A DNA stretch of 64,000 nt. Origin: Dastarcus helophoroides (Eukaryota > Arthropoda > Insecta > Coleoptera > Bothrideridae). The stretch covers positions 9,796,001-9,860,000 of the forward strand of contig CM053329.1 in assembly GCA_028583605.1 (NCBI GenBank), in the 5' to 3' direction. Under the pieces are notes generated by a model that saw nothing but the letters and a program-made list of their open reading frames with translations, did no database searches and had not been told where the DNA came from. Made by a program: the position numbers and the translations under genes. Shown here in pieces: positions 46,254-55,699 of the stretch; position 1 is the stretch's first letter; every line of letters begins with the position of its first letter.

Positions 46254-46560
46254 GTTACAAAGATCACTAGTAGTGAGCTCACTTTTATTCTTTCATTATG
46301 GGTTGCATTGCAACTTCCATTAAGTACAGGATGCAGTCGAATGTCAGTTACAATTTACTCAATGGAGTTTATAACCGTCAAGGATTTATATGACTGAATA
46401 ATGGCTCTAAATTGGAATTGTTTACAGCGGCCGTACTATACTGATGAGGCGAAAGAAAACCAAAACCCTTTTATGGTTGTTGGTTGGCAATACTTTTAAT
46501 TGTAGCAGGTTCAACTGTTTGATTACAAAACATTTAATTGAGAAACCAACGATGGTGACG
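46254..46560 (+). repeat. Dispersed repeat, copy 1
   Basis: Diverged from 63598-63880. Shared phrases in the same order include GTCAGTTACAA, ACTCAATGG.AGTTTA, CCGTAC.ATACTGATGAGGC and TTTAATTACAGAACATTTAATT (or close). Nature unknown. Confidence 0.55.
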
Positions 46561-47349
46561 TTAAAAAAAGTTTGTGTTCGCCATATTTCCGAGCCTGATT
46601 TTTCTGTATGTGATCCATTTTCTAGCTTTGATTCCTTTCAGTAGTAGTCAAATTGTTTAAGGAGCACAGCTTTATAAAAACGAATTTTTTGTGCTTCCAT
46701 ACGAATGAAGCTAAATCTGTAATTGTTATCACAATTGATAGAAACATGGTAAATTATCAATATCTCCTCCTAGGTAATATGTGAAGGGTTAACTTGCTGT
46801 TGTCTCTGCTTTAAATCGTGATCCTCGATCTTCTGCAGACAATTTGCTAGAACTAGAAACGCTAGTCTTTAATTTTAAATTTCGAGATACTGTTCTCAGT
46901 ATGTGCTTCTTTCTTTATTGTTTTATTCGTTTCCATCAGGCTTGGACTGCTTACAGGTAAATTGGGTAAAAGCCTTATTGGTTTATGTTTAATCGACCGG
47001 GCCGGTATGATTGAGAAACGCCAAGAAAAGATCTTGCGAAAAAGTCAATGAATGATTTTTCTGCTCTTCAGTTTGAACTGACAATTGCAAAACCAAAATA
47101 AATATTTTTTATTTAATCACAAAAAATCTACAAAAAAGAATAAGATGCACAACTCCTGCAGCAAGTGTTAGTTGGAGAGCTGGGTTCGGAGGCCCAGGTC
47201 CCGAAATTTACTTACTAACAGTAATAGCAATAAGGGAAGTATTTATTTAAACTATGGGAGCTACTTCGCATAAAAAAATAAGGCAACACTAGTCTCAAGT
47301 GTGGTTATTTTGAAAATTGCCTCATGCTATTAATTTCATCATATATACC
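46561..47349. other. Intergenic, no recognisable gene
   Basis: Between dispersed repeat copy 1 and the Tc1-like element. A small hairpin AGGCAA..TTGCCT lies at about 47291-47331. Nothing else assigned. Confidence 0.45.
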
Positions 47350-47709
47350 AAATGTATACGTCCACAAATTTGGAAGCAAACCAATTTTTGTGGAATTTAA
47401 AAATTCTATCAAAATATTTAAGAAAGAACGATTGCTACTGAAAAAATTTGTAATTTGTTAGGCTCATTTCCGCTCATTTTGTTTTGTTTATTGACAGCTG
47501 AAAACTCGTTTTAAAACTTTTTTCTTTAAATGCAAAGATAAGTTGTTTAAATACAACAAATGGGTTTAACAATCATTTTTAAATTGAATAGCGTCTTGGA
47601 AGATGTACACAACTAGTTTTACGTGGTACTTTTGATTTTCTAACTTTATGAACTACAATATTAACGAAGATTTTTAATATTAGTCTGTTGGGTTGTTTTG
47701 GTTTAAAAA

Positions 47710-48090
47710 ATGGCAAGGCAAATATGCTTAAGCCTTAAACAGCGAAGTCTACACGATAAAGAATGTAGTGAGCATCAACTGCCAAAAAACTTCGAGATTT
47801 TCTGCAAAACTTCACACTACACTATTGTTTGGAAGCACGACAAGGCAACAAATAAGGAAATGAAAAAATCAAGACGATATAGGGTCACTTCAAAGCAAGA
47901 AGACAAGTTTTTTATATTGTTTTCTGAAAACAAAATAGACGCCCCTAAATTACTGCTAGTTTAAATGGGACCCGTGGAAATCCAGTCAGGACTATTAATA
48001 TTCAGAAGCGTTTGCTAACTATTGGTTTAAGAGGACCTGTAGCTCCTAAAAAACCCAATTTATAACAGCTAGACAAAAGAAAAATAAGAT
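47710..48090 (+). pseudogene. Tc1-like transposase, N-terminal part
   Basis: Starts ARQICLSLKQRSL. The second helix-turn-helix has HYTIVWKHDKATNKEMKKS followed by RRYRVTSKQEDKFFILFSE, matching the Tc1 pattern of a GRP-type linker followed by an ED..I..L helix. After a stop, a shifted frame continues with RLLTIGLRGPVAPKKPN, which corresponds to the Tc1 block RRRLLE.GL.G..A.KKP. The DDE core is missing at this end because of the insertion. Confidence 0.75.
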
Positions 48091-48094
48091 GACG

Positions 48095-48510
48095 AAGGCT
48101 TCCACGGCCAGAGTCAGTACAGGATATATTTCTTCTGGGATTGGACCGTGTCAAAGAACTACTAAAAGTGTTCGACAGTTTCGGCCACGCATCGTAGGGG
48201 GCATTTTCAGGAACAAAGAAAAAAACAATAAATAAAAAAAAAATATAAGGGAATATGCAAAAATGAAAGAATGAAAAGCTCAATTTCAAAACATCAGAGC
48301 ACGGTAACTCAGTATGTCCACCATACCAGAGGCGAAACTCTTCTGAATTGAAAATTGTTACAAAAGATAAGAATGTTTAGACAAAAGAGCACGATAACTC
48401 AGTATTTCCACCATACCACCAGAGGAGAAACTCTTCTGAGCTAGTGGGCGAAACGTCGAACACTTTTAGTGGTTCTTTGAGACGGTCCAATTCCGAAAGA
48501 AGTATATCTT
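48095..48510 (+). repeat. Foldback repeat family C
   Basis: The left arm (48126-48186) and the complement of the right arm (48445-48510) share GGATTGGACCGT.TCAAAG (or GAATTGGACC) and ACTAAAAGTGTTCGAC. Between them a unit of about 105 bp is tandemly duplicated (48290-48365 and 48385-48440; GCACGGTAACTCAGTATG versus GCACGATAACTCAGTATT). Near the right arm, CTGAGCTAGTGGGCGAAACG then TCGAAC resembles a decayed hammerhead core without the NGA. Probably related in type to families A and B. Confidence 0.6.
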
Positions 48511-48903
48511 AAAAAAAAATCAGAATGAGTTAAAAATAAAAATTGGACAACTGATCAGTAAGATACAGTTCTCTGGATGAATGAAATCAAAATTTAAGAT
48601 TAAGGATATAAGATTTAAGATACTTGGAAGAAGAGTATTTGTACCTTCGTCAAAAAACAAAAGGATATGGATAGTGTCTCTGATGCCAAATGTCAATATG
48701 CTGGTGGCAAACTTATGGCTTGTGAGTGCTCTGGAGGTAGTAAATTCGGAAAAACTACCAAAGTAGACCATGAATTAAATGAAGAATGATATTTAAAATA
48801 TGTATAGGAAGATGTATTAGCGTTAGGATTAAATAATGTTGGCTCTAATGTTATTCTAATGCACCAATAGGTTTGAACATTTATTAGATTTAAAGTTTGA
48901 AAC

Positions 48904-48944
48904 CCAAAGACCGGTTTTGATCTTGTTAGATTTCGTCAGTTTGG
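48904..48944 (-). ncRNA. Hammerhead motif, family B, unit 1 (core mutated)
   Basis: Minus strand: stem I CCAAA, core CTGACGA, stem II ATC..GAT, then AAAA in place of GAAA, palindromic stem III ACCGGT, cleavage-site C, and TTTGG completing a perfect 5-bp stem I. The G12 to A change should abolish or strongly reduce activity. The predicted scissile bond lies between 48909 and 48908. Confidence 0.65.
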
Positions 48945-49287
48945 TATATCCAAGTCGAATACTAAACAAATGTTCCGAAAAGAAAGTACTTAAGAATCAA
49001 CGAACGTCAAAGGTCTGACTCTCAGATTGCCGCTACCTATTGGTCCATAGAGAAAACTAAGGCCATCGCCAACAATGCTGTATGCAAGTAGAATACAACC
49101 TAGACTGCAAATTTATGCAGCCCTCCAGGCATTGTATAGTGAATCCTACATAGGTACCTGAATAACCAACAGTTGAAACACTGCAACTTAGCGAAGCGGC
49201 TTGCTCTCTAGGACAGTTCCCAGAAGACAAGGATTCTAATGCACAGACCAATAGGTTTGAACATTCATTAGATTCAAAGGTTGGAAA

Positions 49288-49328
49288 CCAAAGACCGGTT
49301 TCGATCCTGTTAGATATCGTCAGTTTGG
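49288..49328 (-). ncRNA. Hammerhead ribozyme motif, family B, unit 2 (intact core)
   Basis: Minus strand, 41 nt. Stem I CCAAA (49328-49324) pairs perfectly with TTTGG (49292-49288). Core CTGACGA fits CUGANGA. Stem II is ATC/GAT with loop TAACAG; its first pair is mismatched. GAAA follows, then palindromic ACCGGT as a loop-less stem III and C as the cleavage-site base (GUC). Every invariant core base is present. The predicted cut lies between 49293 and 49292, exactly 384 nt from the equivalent bond in unit 1. The weak stem II and palindromic stem III suggest activity mainly in a dimeric RNA. Confidence 0.7.
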
Positions 49329-49614
49329 TATATGCAATTCGAATACTAACAAATGTTCGGACAAGTAAGTACTAAAGAATCAACGAAGGTCAAGCGTGTG
49401 ACTCTCAGACTACCGCCACCTATTGGTCCATAGAGAAAACTATGGCCATCGCCAACAATGTTGTATTCAAGTAGAGTACCTCCTAGACTGGTTTCCAAAC
49501 TTCGAATCTAATAAATGTTCAAACCTATTGGTCTGTGCATTAGAAACCTTGTCTTCTGGGAACTTTCCTAGAGAGCATCTCCTTCCCTAGGTGGTAGTGT
49601 GTTTGAATCTAATG

Positions 49615-49940
49615 TTATATTTCAGTAAGACAATGATCCAAAGAACTCCCTCAAATGTGCAAAGCTTTTGTTGAAAGAAAGAATGACGGAAACATCTTAC
49701 AAATAATAAAATTCCCTTGCTATCACACAGATCTTCCCCCTATTGAGTTCGTATGGGGTAAACTATAGACAGGAATATCAACAAATTCTTCTAGTTCAGA
49801 CAAATTGTGTTGATGCCCACAAGACGAATAGCAAAATCTGGCAATGTATATTTAAATATCTTTAGTTAACAGAATGCACAAACTTTTGTGAGCAAGGAAT
49901 AAAACGGAAAAAAGGTCACTTCGATGATCCATGTACATAT
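49615..49940 (+). pseudogene. Tc1-like transposase, C-terminal part
   Basis: Contains DNDPK (the second catalytic Asp region), then after a frame change FPCYHTDLPPIEFVWGKL, corresponding to the family's SPDLNPIE.LW with the catalytic Glu. Further stops follow. It pairs with the N-terminal part at 47710. Confidence 0.75.
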
Positions 49941-50050
49941 AAATGATAAAGCAAGAGTTTCATTTTAATGAATATTATGTTTCCTTTAGTTTTTATAATG
50001 TTTTTATTCAATGTTTCATAGTGCTTCCAAATTTTTGAACGGTAGGGTAT

Positions 50051-50739
50051 GTAAGTGCTTCCAGAGACTTAAGAGAATAAAAAAAAGTCACATAGGAATA
50101 AATTTACAATAAAAAATAATTTATATATGTTAAATGTAAAAAACCCTTAAGGGTTCGTTGCTTTGAAATGATAAAAAATAATTGCTTTATTTAAAAAAAT
50201 ATTTTTGTTAACAAATGTTGCATACAAGAGAATAAAAACCATGTACAAGAAAGGTACCCACATCTGCTGATGTTGATGCATCTCTTCCAGTGATACCTAT
50301 GATTCCCAATTATAAAAAAATGGTAGTCAAAAACAAGGAACTAAATGCAATTATTTTTGCAAAAGAAAAAGCCTGGAAAGCTCGCCACAACATAAAGGTT
50401 TTTGAAGGCAATAGTCTAAACTTAGAAAAGTCATTTTAGTATTTTCCTTCCAAGGACACCATAAAGGAACGATTAACACAAAAGCTTTACAGATATTTGC
50501 CTTTTATTGAGAAAAGCTCTCCCAAAGTATTAGTTTTCTAGTAGAAAACCTCGCAACACAAAACTAAAGACCTCTTCTACTGCTTGGCAAAATCTAAACG
50601 AAAAGCAAAGGACGTTACTCCAGAGTCCTGAAAAGTAATCATTTTTAACAAATATGTTGTATGAAATAACATTCTGTCGAATTTCACACGTCCTAAACTT
50701 CTATTTGATATTCCAATGCTTTTTCAACATTTATTTCTG
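50051..50739 (+). other. Intergenic with a possible coding relic
   Basis: A frame from about 50250 to 50538 reads VPTSADVDASLPVIPMIPNY, then KEKAWKARHNIKVFEGNS, and continues after one stop (50437) with DTIKERLTQKLYRYLPFIEK. The residue composition looks protein-like and the frame is longer than expected here, so it may be an old pseudogene fragment. No family was recognised. The rest is unassigned. Confidence 0.35.
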
Positions 50740-51020
50740 GACTCTGGATTTGGGGTGGGTTGCCTAAACTTTTTATGGCAGCAATTAGACTACCATTTGT
50801 GGGCCTATTGTGCAATCCTCCTGATTGAGGATTCCTAGGTCATTTATTCAGCCACCTAACCTTGTTGATTAACTGAAGAACGTCACTTGGATGCGCCTGT
50901 CTCAAACTGGCCAGACTAGGCCCGAAGTCCTCCAGCGTGGATCCTCTGATTGATGAGGTTTTGGTCTAGAATGTTTAAACCACCAGGTTTTAGATTATAT
51001 CCTGAAAGCCAATTGGACCC
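50740..51020 (-). pseudogene. LINE 3' coding fragment (R1/Jockey-like), copy 1
   Basis: Minus-strand frame with GSTLEDFGPSLASLRQAHPS then DVLQLINKVRWLN, the extreme C-terminus of a LINE ORF2. It is homologous to the fragment at 51230-51610 and lies in the same orientation about 490 bp away. Confidence 0.65.
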
Positions 51021-51229
51021 CATTTAATAGTTTTTACAAACTCTGTTGTTCTACACACACAAAAAACAGGTTTTCTAGGTATTTCCACGTTGCTGGCAAA
51101 GGAAGAAGCAAGAATTTCAATATAGAAAATCCATTAGTGCATGTGGTGCTGCAATAAATTAATGAGTCTTTTTATGCCTTTATATTATTTACGCAAACAA
51201 ACTGAGTGATCTACTGGACTCTGGAATCT

Positions 51230-51610
51230 TGATTTGAGGTGAGTTGCCTAAAATTTAGGCCAGCACTTTGCGCTTCTTTTCCGGGCTCATTGTGCTATCA
51301 TCATGATTGAGACGTTCTTGGTCATTCATTCAGCCACCCAACCTTGTTTAGAAACTGAAGAACATCCCTTGGATGCGCCTCTCTCAAACTGGTCACACTA
51401 GGTCAGAAGTCCCCCAGCGTGGATCCTCCCATTGATGTTAGTACTGGCAGTGACACATCAAGTGCTCGACACTCTCATCTTCTTCTACCCTTTACAGCTT
51501 GGGTGGTTTATATTTCCCATTCTATGAAGATGATTCCAGATCCCTACAAACCTGAGGTTATCTCTTGAAAGTTGTAGGCATCCAATATTACATTACATAA
51601 TCTTAACAGA
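51230..51610 (-). pseudogene. LINE 3' coding fragment (R1/Jockey-like), copy 2
   Basis: Carries the C-terminal Cys/His region EEDESVEHLMCHCQY, like the usual HLLCECPAL block, then GSTLGDF and SVTSLREAHPRDVLQFLNKV. Frame changes and stops are present. Together with copy 1 it forms a head-to-tail pair of truncated copies. Confidence 0.7.
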
Positions 51611-51859
51611 TTTTTCAATAACTCCCAAGGCCTAAACGAGTGTTCCAAAACTTGTAGGGTGTCTTAAGACATCTTTATCAAAAAAGAAATAAAAATGAAG
51701 AAAAATTGAACTAGAAAATCGAAACGACGTCGACGTCTAATACCTCTAATGGGGAATTTACCTAAACAACTTAGGCACGTTGCGTCTTTACAACACAAAT
51801 ACCAATAAAAGAGTAACTTTTTTCTTGTATTTCCATTTCTTCCCTTTACAAATTATAAG

Positions 51860-52230
51860 CTTACCAAATGGCCAATATTACTTCGGAAAACACAACCATT
51901 GTTGGTTAGTGACTTGTCTCTTTTCTACAAGTACTATCATGGAAGATGCTTGCAGGAACTAATAGGATTGATTTCCCCAAGGGCAAGCTTCTTGAGGCAT
52001 ACTAGACAGTCAGAGACAGCAAATTCCTGTGCGGTCCAGCTTGACACATTTAGGACTTCTGTCCACGGAGACTATTTTTTCTATAGAACTTTCAAGTTAT
52101 GGAACTCGTTACCGTAAGAAATTTTCCCCAAACATTACAACTTATCCTTGTTTAAGAAGGCTGTTCATCGCCATCTATCCTTGTTTCCCCATCTTACTCG
52201 CAGTGCTGTGAAAGCATAATGGGGTTACGA
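51860..52230 (+). pseudogene. LINE 3' fragment (Jockey/CR1-like)
   Basis: Encodes the ORF2 C-terminus: SFLRHTRQSETANSCAVQL then YFFYRTFKLWNSLP. The W-NSLP motif is the usual end of Jockey/CR1-type ORF2. DNA continues with TTAAGAAGGCTGTTCATCGC and CATCTATCCTTGTTTCC, shared with the LINE at 60.55-60.9 kb. Only the last 370 bp are present, as expected for 5' truncation. Confidence 0.75.
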
Positions 52231-52379
52231 GTGGATTAAACTTTAAAAAAATCAAATTCAAAAATCATTTAGGCGAATTTAGAAACAATTAGCTTTATAA
52301 TAATTATCAAAAATAATTCATACGCACAAGTGGTTGCATACTATGTAACGTCAGAACTTGTCAAATGAATAAAAATTAT

Positions 52380-53005
52380 TTTAGTTATTTAAATTTTTAG
52401 GTAAAGTGAATTTTGTATGTAACAAACTGAAGAAGTACCTTAATATAATGTCACTCTTAGCACCTTTTTTCTACGATATTTTAGTTCTTTCAAAAATTTT
52501 CTTGAAATTTCGAGTTTTAATTGAACATTTGTACTTAAACAATATATCAAGTACTTTTTATTTCAACCACTATTTAGCAAACTAAATTTTTCTAGAAATT
52601 TTCTGTTTCATGTTTTTCGATTTTAATCTCAAAGTTTTACTCTTGTTTCGAAATTAGACTTTTTTGCGTTATATTTCGATTTTTTATCACACTTGGGTCT
52701 TTCTTCAATTTCTTTCCCCAGTCTTTTTAATTTGCATTTAAAATTCAAATATTTTTTCTAAATATTTTGGCCCAATCCTCGAAATTTTGATCCCAGATTG
52801 TCAAAGTAAAAATTTCAAGTAGAAAAAAAAATGTTCTAGTTCTAGTTAATCCATGTTCTAGTTAAGTTATTTAATTAGGTTTGAAATTTTGGGAGAAAAC
52901 TTTAAATGTCGACTTTCGCGTTTTCCTTAGATCTTGAAGTTTATGAGAATGTAGACTTTCCTTAAACTTTCGACTTTTTGGGTTTTTAGCCAGATTTTTT
53001 TAGAA
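52380..53005 (+). repeat. Degenerate AT-rich array
   Basis: Blocks such as TTGAAATTTCGAG, TTTCGATTTTTTATC and TCGAAATTTTGATCC recur irregularly. No gene. Confidence 0.5.
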
Positions 53006-53190
53006 ACTGAAATACAAATCTTGTCCCCTAAAACCAAGAAAGAGTATCTCTCTGAAGATGGCTTGGCTATCAAAACGCGTTAGAGAAACCTGTGTTTTGT
53101 TTTTAATCTTTCTTGGTTTCAGGGGACAAGATTTGTATTTTAATTTTTGAAGATAACCAAGGACCAGTCCGTTTCACCAAGAAAAAAAAG
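53006..53190 (+). repeat. Ribozyme family A copy (internally deleted)
   Basis: The left arm AATCTTGTCCCCTAAAACC and right arm GGTTTCAGGGGACAAGATT are inverted. The tail AGATAACCAAGGACCAGTCC then GTTTCACCAAG follows the right arm. The left arm lacks its own ribozyme half: it jumps from CAAGAAAG straight to the plus-strand ribozyme. The right arm and tail match the 13.5 kb copy. Confidence 0.75.
53048..53085 (+). ncRNA. Hammerhead motif, family A, decayed
   Basis: Stem I CTCT pairs perfectly with AGAG. Core CTGAAGA is intact, but stem II is shortened (GCTTGGC) and GAAA reads AAAA. ACGCGT and the T cleavage base are kept. Activity is not expected. Confidence 0.5.
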
Positions 53191-53470
53191 ATTTTTTTAG
53201 GGTAAAAAGTCACAATGTTTTTTTTCTAAGATATTTTACTTTTTTGTGTATAGATGTCTATTTCTCAACATTTTCCTAGAAGTTACTACTTACTTAAATT
53301 TTGTGGTTTTTTCTAAAAATCATTTTTTTTTTCTAAATATTTTTGTCTCATTTCTATTTTAGTATAAAAAATTTTTAATCGTTTCGGTAAGAAAAGATTT
53401 TTATTTAAAAACTTCGAGTTTAAAATTAAAATGTTTGTATATTTATATTTTTATGTAAAAGTTAAAAATT

Positions 53471-54771
53471 TATTGGTTGTTCGGAAAGTAATTTTGTTTT
53501 TTTTTTATAAAAACGAAAGCCAATTTTCATATAGTGGAATAATATTTTATTCAATTAAATGACTATCCATCCTGATCCAATACCCTTTGTCATCTTTCTG
53601 GCAGTAGAATAATTCCACGTTTATATACTTTTTGTTCGTTGCTGGCAAAAAATTAATCCAAGTGACTTTTGACCTCCTTATTCAAATTGAACGTTTTACT
53701 GTCTAAAAAATTTTGTAGACACTGGAACAAATGATAATCCGAAGGTGCCAGGTCTGGAGAATATGGTGGGTGTGGCATTATATCCTATCCAAAATCTAAA
53801 AGCTTTTTCCGAGTGGTCAATCTTGTATGTGGCTTCGCATTATTCTGTTGGAACACTATAGAATACTACACCTTTCCTATATTAACCAATTCTGGCCTTT
53901 TTTCTTTAAGCAAATCATTCAATTTGTCCAACTGATCATAGTAAACTTTAGAATTACTCGTTGTTTTGCTCGGTAGAATCTCAAAATAAACGATTGCCTT
54001 GAAATCCCACCAAACAGACGAGTGTAACCTTTTTTTTGATGAATTATTGGCTTTCGAACAGCTTTTATCCGGTTCATCTTTTCTACTCCAGGATATTTTG
54101 CGCTTAACATTGTTGTAGACAAGCCATTTCTCGTCCTCAGTGCTTCAAGAATGGATCATTTTTTTTGGAGTTTGAGAAGCATACCTGCAAACGTCAATGC
54201 GACTGACACAATTTTTTTTCCGTAAGAAGATGCCAAACCCATATGACGAGCTTTGGGATCAAACCTAGCCCTTTTAAATGATCATGAATAATCGAATTCG
54301 ATAAATTTAATCTTCAAGCGACCCCACGAGTTGTTATTCGTTGGCTTTCATCGATTAATGCCTTTATTGTGTCTTCATCTGCTTCAACTAGCCTTTCTGA
54401 ACGTGGTGCATCTTCGCGATCAAAATTGCCGAGTTAAAATTTTGTAAACAAGTTTTGGCACTGGCGCTTATTTAACACATCTTCTCCATACACATTGGAT
54501 AATTTTTTTCTTGCTTGAACAGCATTTTTACCTTTTTATAGCAAAAAAGTAAAATATGTCGAAAATGGTGTTTTTTACTTGCCATATTTTAAAGAATATC
54601 AACCAAAAACTACTGTGTGAAATCAATCGAATTTTTTCGCAACCGAACCTTGCTATGTCCGCTGTCACAATACATATGATTATGCGGCTTAAGTGTAAAG
54701 TTGATTGAGAAAAAATACAATTAACTGCTCTGTTAGAAAAAAAAACAACATTACTTTTCGAAAAACCAATA
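53471..54771 (-). mobile_element. mariner-type DNA transposon (second)
   Basis: A 1.3 kb element with inverted ends TTGGTTGTTCGGAAAGTAAT (left) and the complement of TTGGTTTTTCGAAAAGTAAT (right), each flanked by TA (53471-53472 and 54770-54771). It contains a full-length but mutated mariner transposase on the minus strand. It inserted within an AT-rich array and differs from the mariner at 1.4 kb in TIR and protein. Confidence 0.9.
53563..54595 (-). pseudogene. mariner transposase, second copy
   Basis: The start at 54595 reads MASKKHHFRHILLFCYKK. The coding span of about 344 codons is the normal mariner length. Catalytic landmarks: EDEKWLVYNN (first Asp, about 54125), WWDFKAIVYFEILPSKT (about 54000), QQNNAKPHT where the usual QQDN second Asp has become Asn (about 53850), and YSPDLAPSDYHLF (third Asp, about 53745), ending LPERWQRVLDQDG before the stop. 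Several frameshifts and stops are present. The Asp-to-Asn change alone would kill catalysis. Confidence 0.88.
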
Positions 54772-54779
54772 ATATATTT

Positions 54780-55105
54780 TTCTCAAAATAATTTTCTCGT
54801 TTACCGTTAAAATGTTAAATTTTAAAATAAATCTTAGAACTGACTAACCATTTCCAAAAATTTTAAGTTTATAGTTGGATTTTTGCAATAAAAATTTGAG
54901 AAAAAATTTTGAAATCTTAAGAATTATGAGTCCTTTGCAAAATATTTAGTTTCTTTACAAAAATACGTAATTAAACTCAAAAGTTAAACTTTTTCTCCAA
55001 GTTTTGTGTTAAAACTAATTTTCGTACAATTTTAAATCTTTGTTAATTGAGTTCTTATTTTAAAATTACATATTGGATTTAAACTGAACATTTTAAATTT
55101 GAGAA
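54780..55105. repeat. AT-rich sequence
   Basis: Short AT-rich array-like stretch between the mariner and the pogo-like MITE, with no gene. Confidence 0.45.
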
Positions 55106-55699
55106 TACAGTCAAACCTCTCTGTAGCGAATTTCAAGATTCTACAAAAAAATTGGCTATGGAGAGGTTTTTGTTATTGGGAGTCACATATAAAATTTCAT
55201 ATTATACATTTATGTAAAAATATATTAACAAACATATATAGATAAATTAAATTTAATTACAAAAATCTGTTATTTCTGTTTGAAGAGAGAATTTAGAAAA
55301 TTTTTGCTGTTCAAAAAACGCTTTGTACTTATTTAAGGCATTAAAAACAAGTTTTGGTGTGTTTTGAAACTGTAAACCCCCTTTATACTAGCAGATAAAC
55401 AAAGTCATTAGCATGGGGTATCCAAAAATTGGAGAATTTACTTATTTTCAACGAGAGGCAATTATAAAAGATTCAAACCATGGAATGAGGTAATAAGAAC
55501 TTTCTCTGAACGGAATGCAATTATTAAAACTAATTAAACGTTGAAAAATCTTGGTTCAAACATTCGTTGTAATGAAGTTACCTGTTCTTTAAATGGGGGT
55601 AATATTACGTGTAAATTTGCTTAAAATGCTGCGTTCCCTGAATTCGTTATATAGAGGAATTTGGTATATGAAGGTTCGTTAGAGGGAGGTTTGAATGTA
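55106..55699. mobile_element. pogo/Tigger-like MITE
   Basis: 594 bp flanked by TA. The left end TACAGTCAAACCTCTCTGTA and the complement of the right end, TACATTCAAACCTCCCTCTA, are inverted repeats with further AACGAA/AGCGAA blocks. No coding frame. It belongs to the group of small elements mobilised by pogo/Tigger-type transposases, judged from the CAGTCAAACC terminus. Confidence 0.75.

Larger units (their letters stand above)
48850..49590 (-). repeat. Ribozyme family B: two direct units plus inverted fragment
   Basis: Unit 1 (about 48855-49230) and unit 2 (about 49232-49490) are direct repeats offset by 384 bp over the first 240 bp, then differ. After unit 2, 49490-49580 is an inverted copy of 49197-49287 (CAATAGGTTTGAACA and its complement). 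Each direct unit carries a hammerhead motif on the minus strand. No coding frame is present. The mixture of direct and inverted partial units is a known habit of Penelope-like elements; short tandem ribozyme repeats also fit retrozyme-like elements. Confidence 0.75.
47350..50050 (+). mobile_element. Tc1-like DNA transposon with inserted repeats
   Basis: The left end (about 47353-47380) carries AAATTTGGAAGCA. The right end (about 50020-50050) carries TGCTTCCAAATTTTTGAACGG, its complement with a Tc1-type terminus, so the ends are diverged TIRs. The N- and C-terminal parts of a Tc1-like transposase lie at 47710-48090 and 49615-49940. The middle is replaced by ribozyme-type repeats (families C and B), about 1.5 kb in all. 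Inactive. Confidence 0.7.

Noticed and set aside
46441..46455. CTGATGAGGCGAAAG, which resembles a hammerhead core
   Set aside because: There is no room for stem II between CTGATGA and GAAA, no stem I or III pairing, and the related copy at 63767 reads GGCCAAGG with no GAAA in place.
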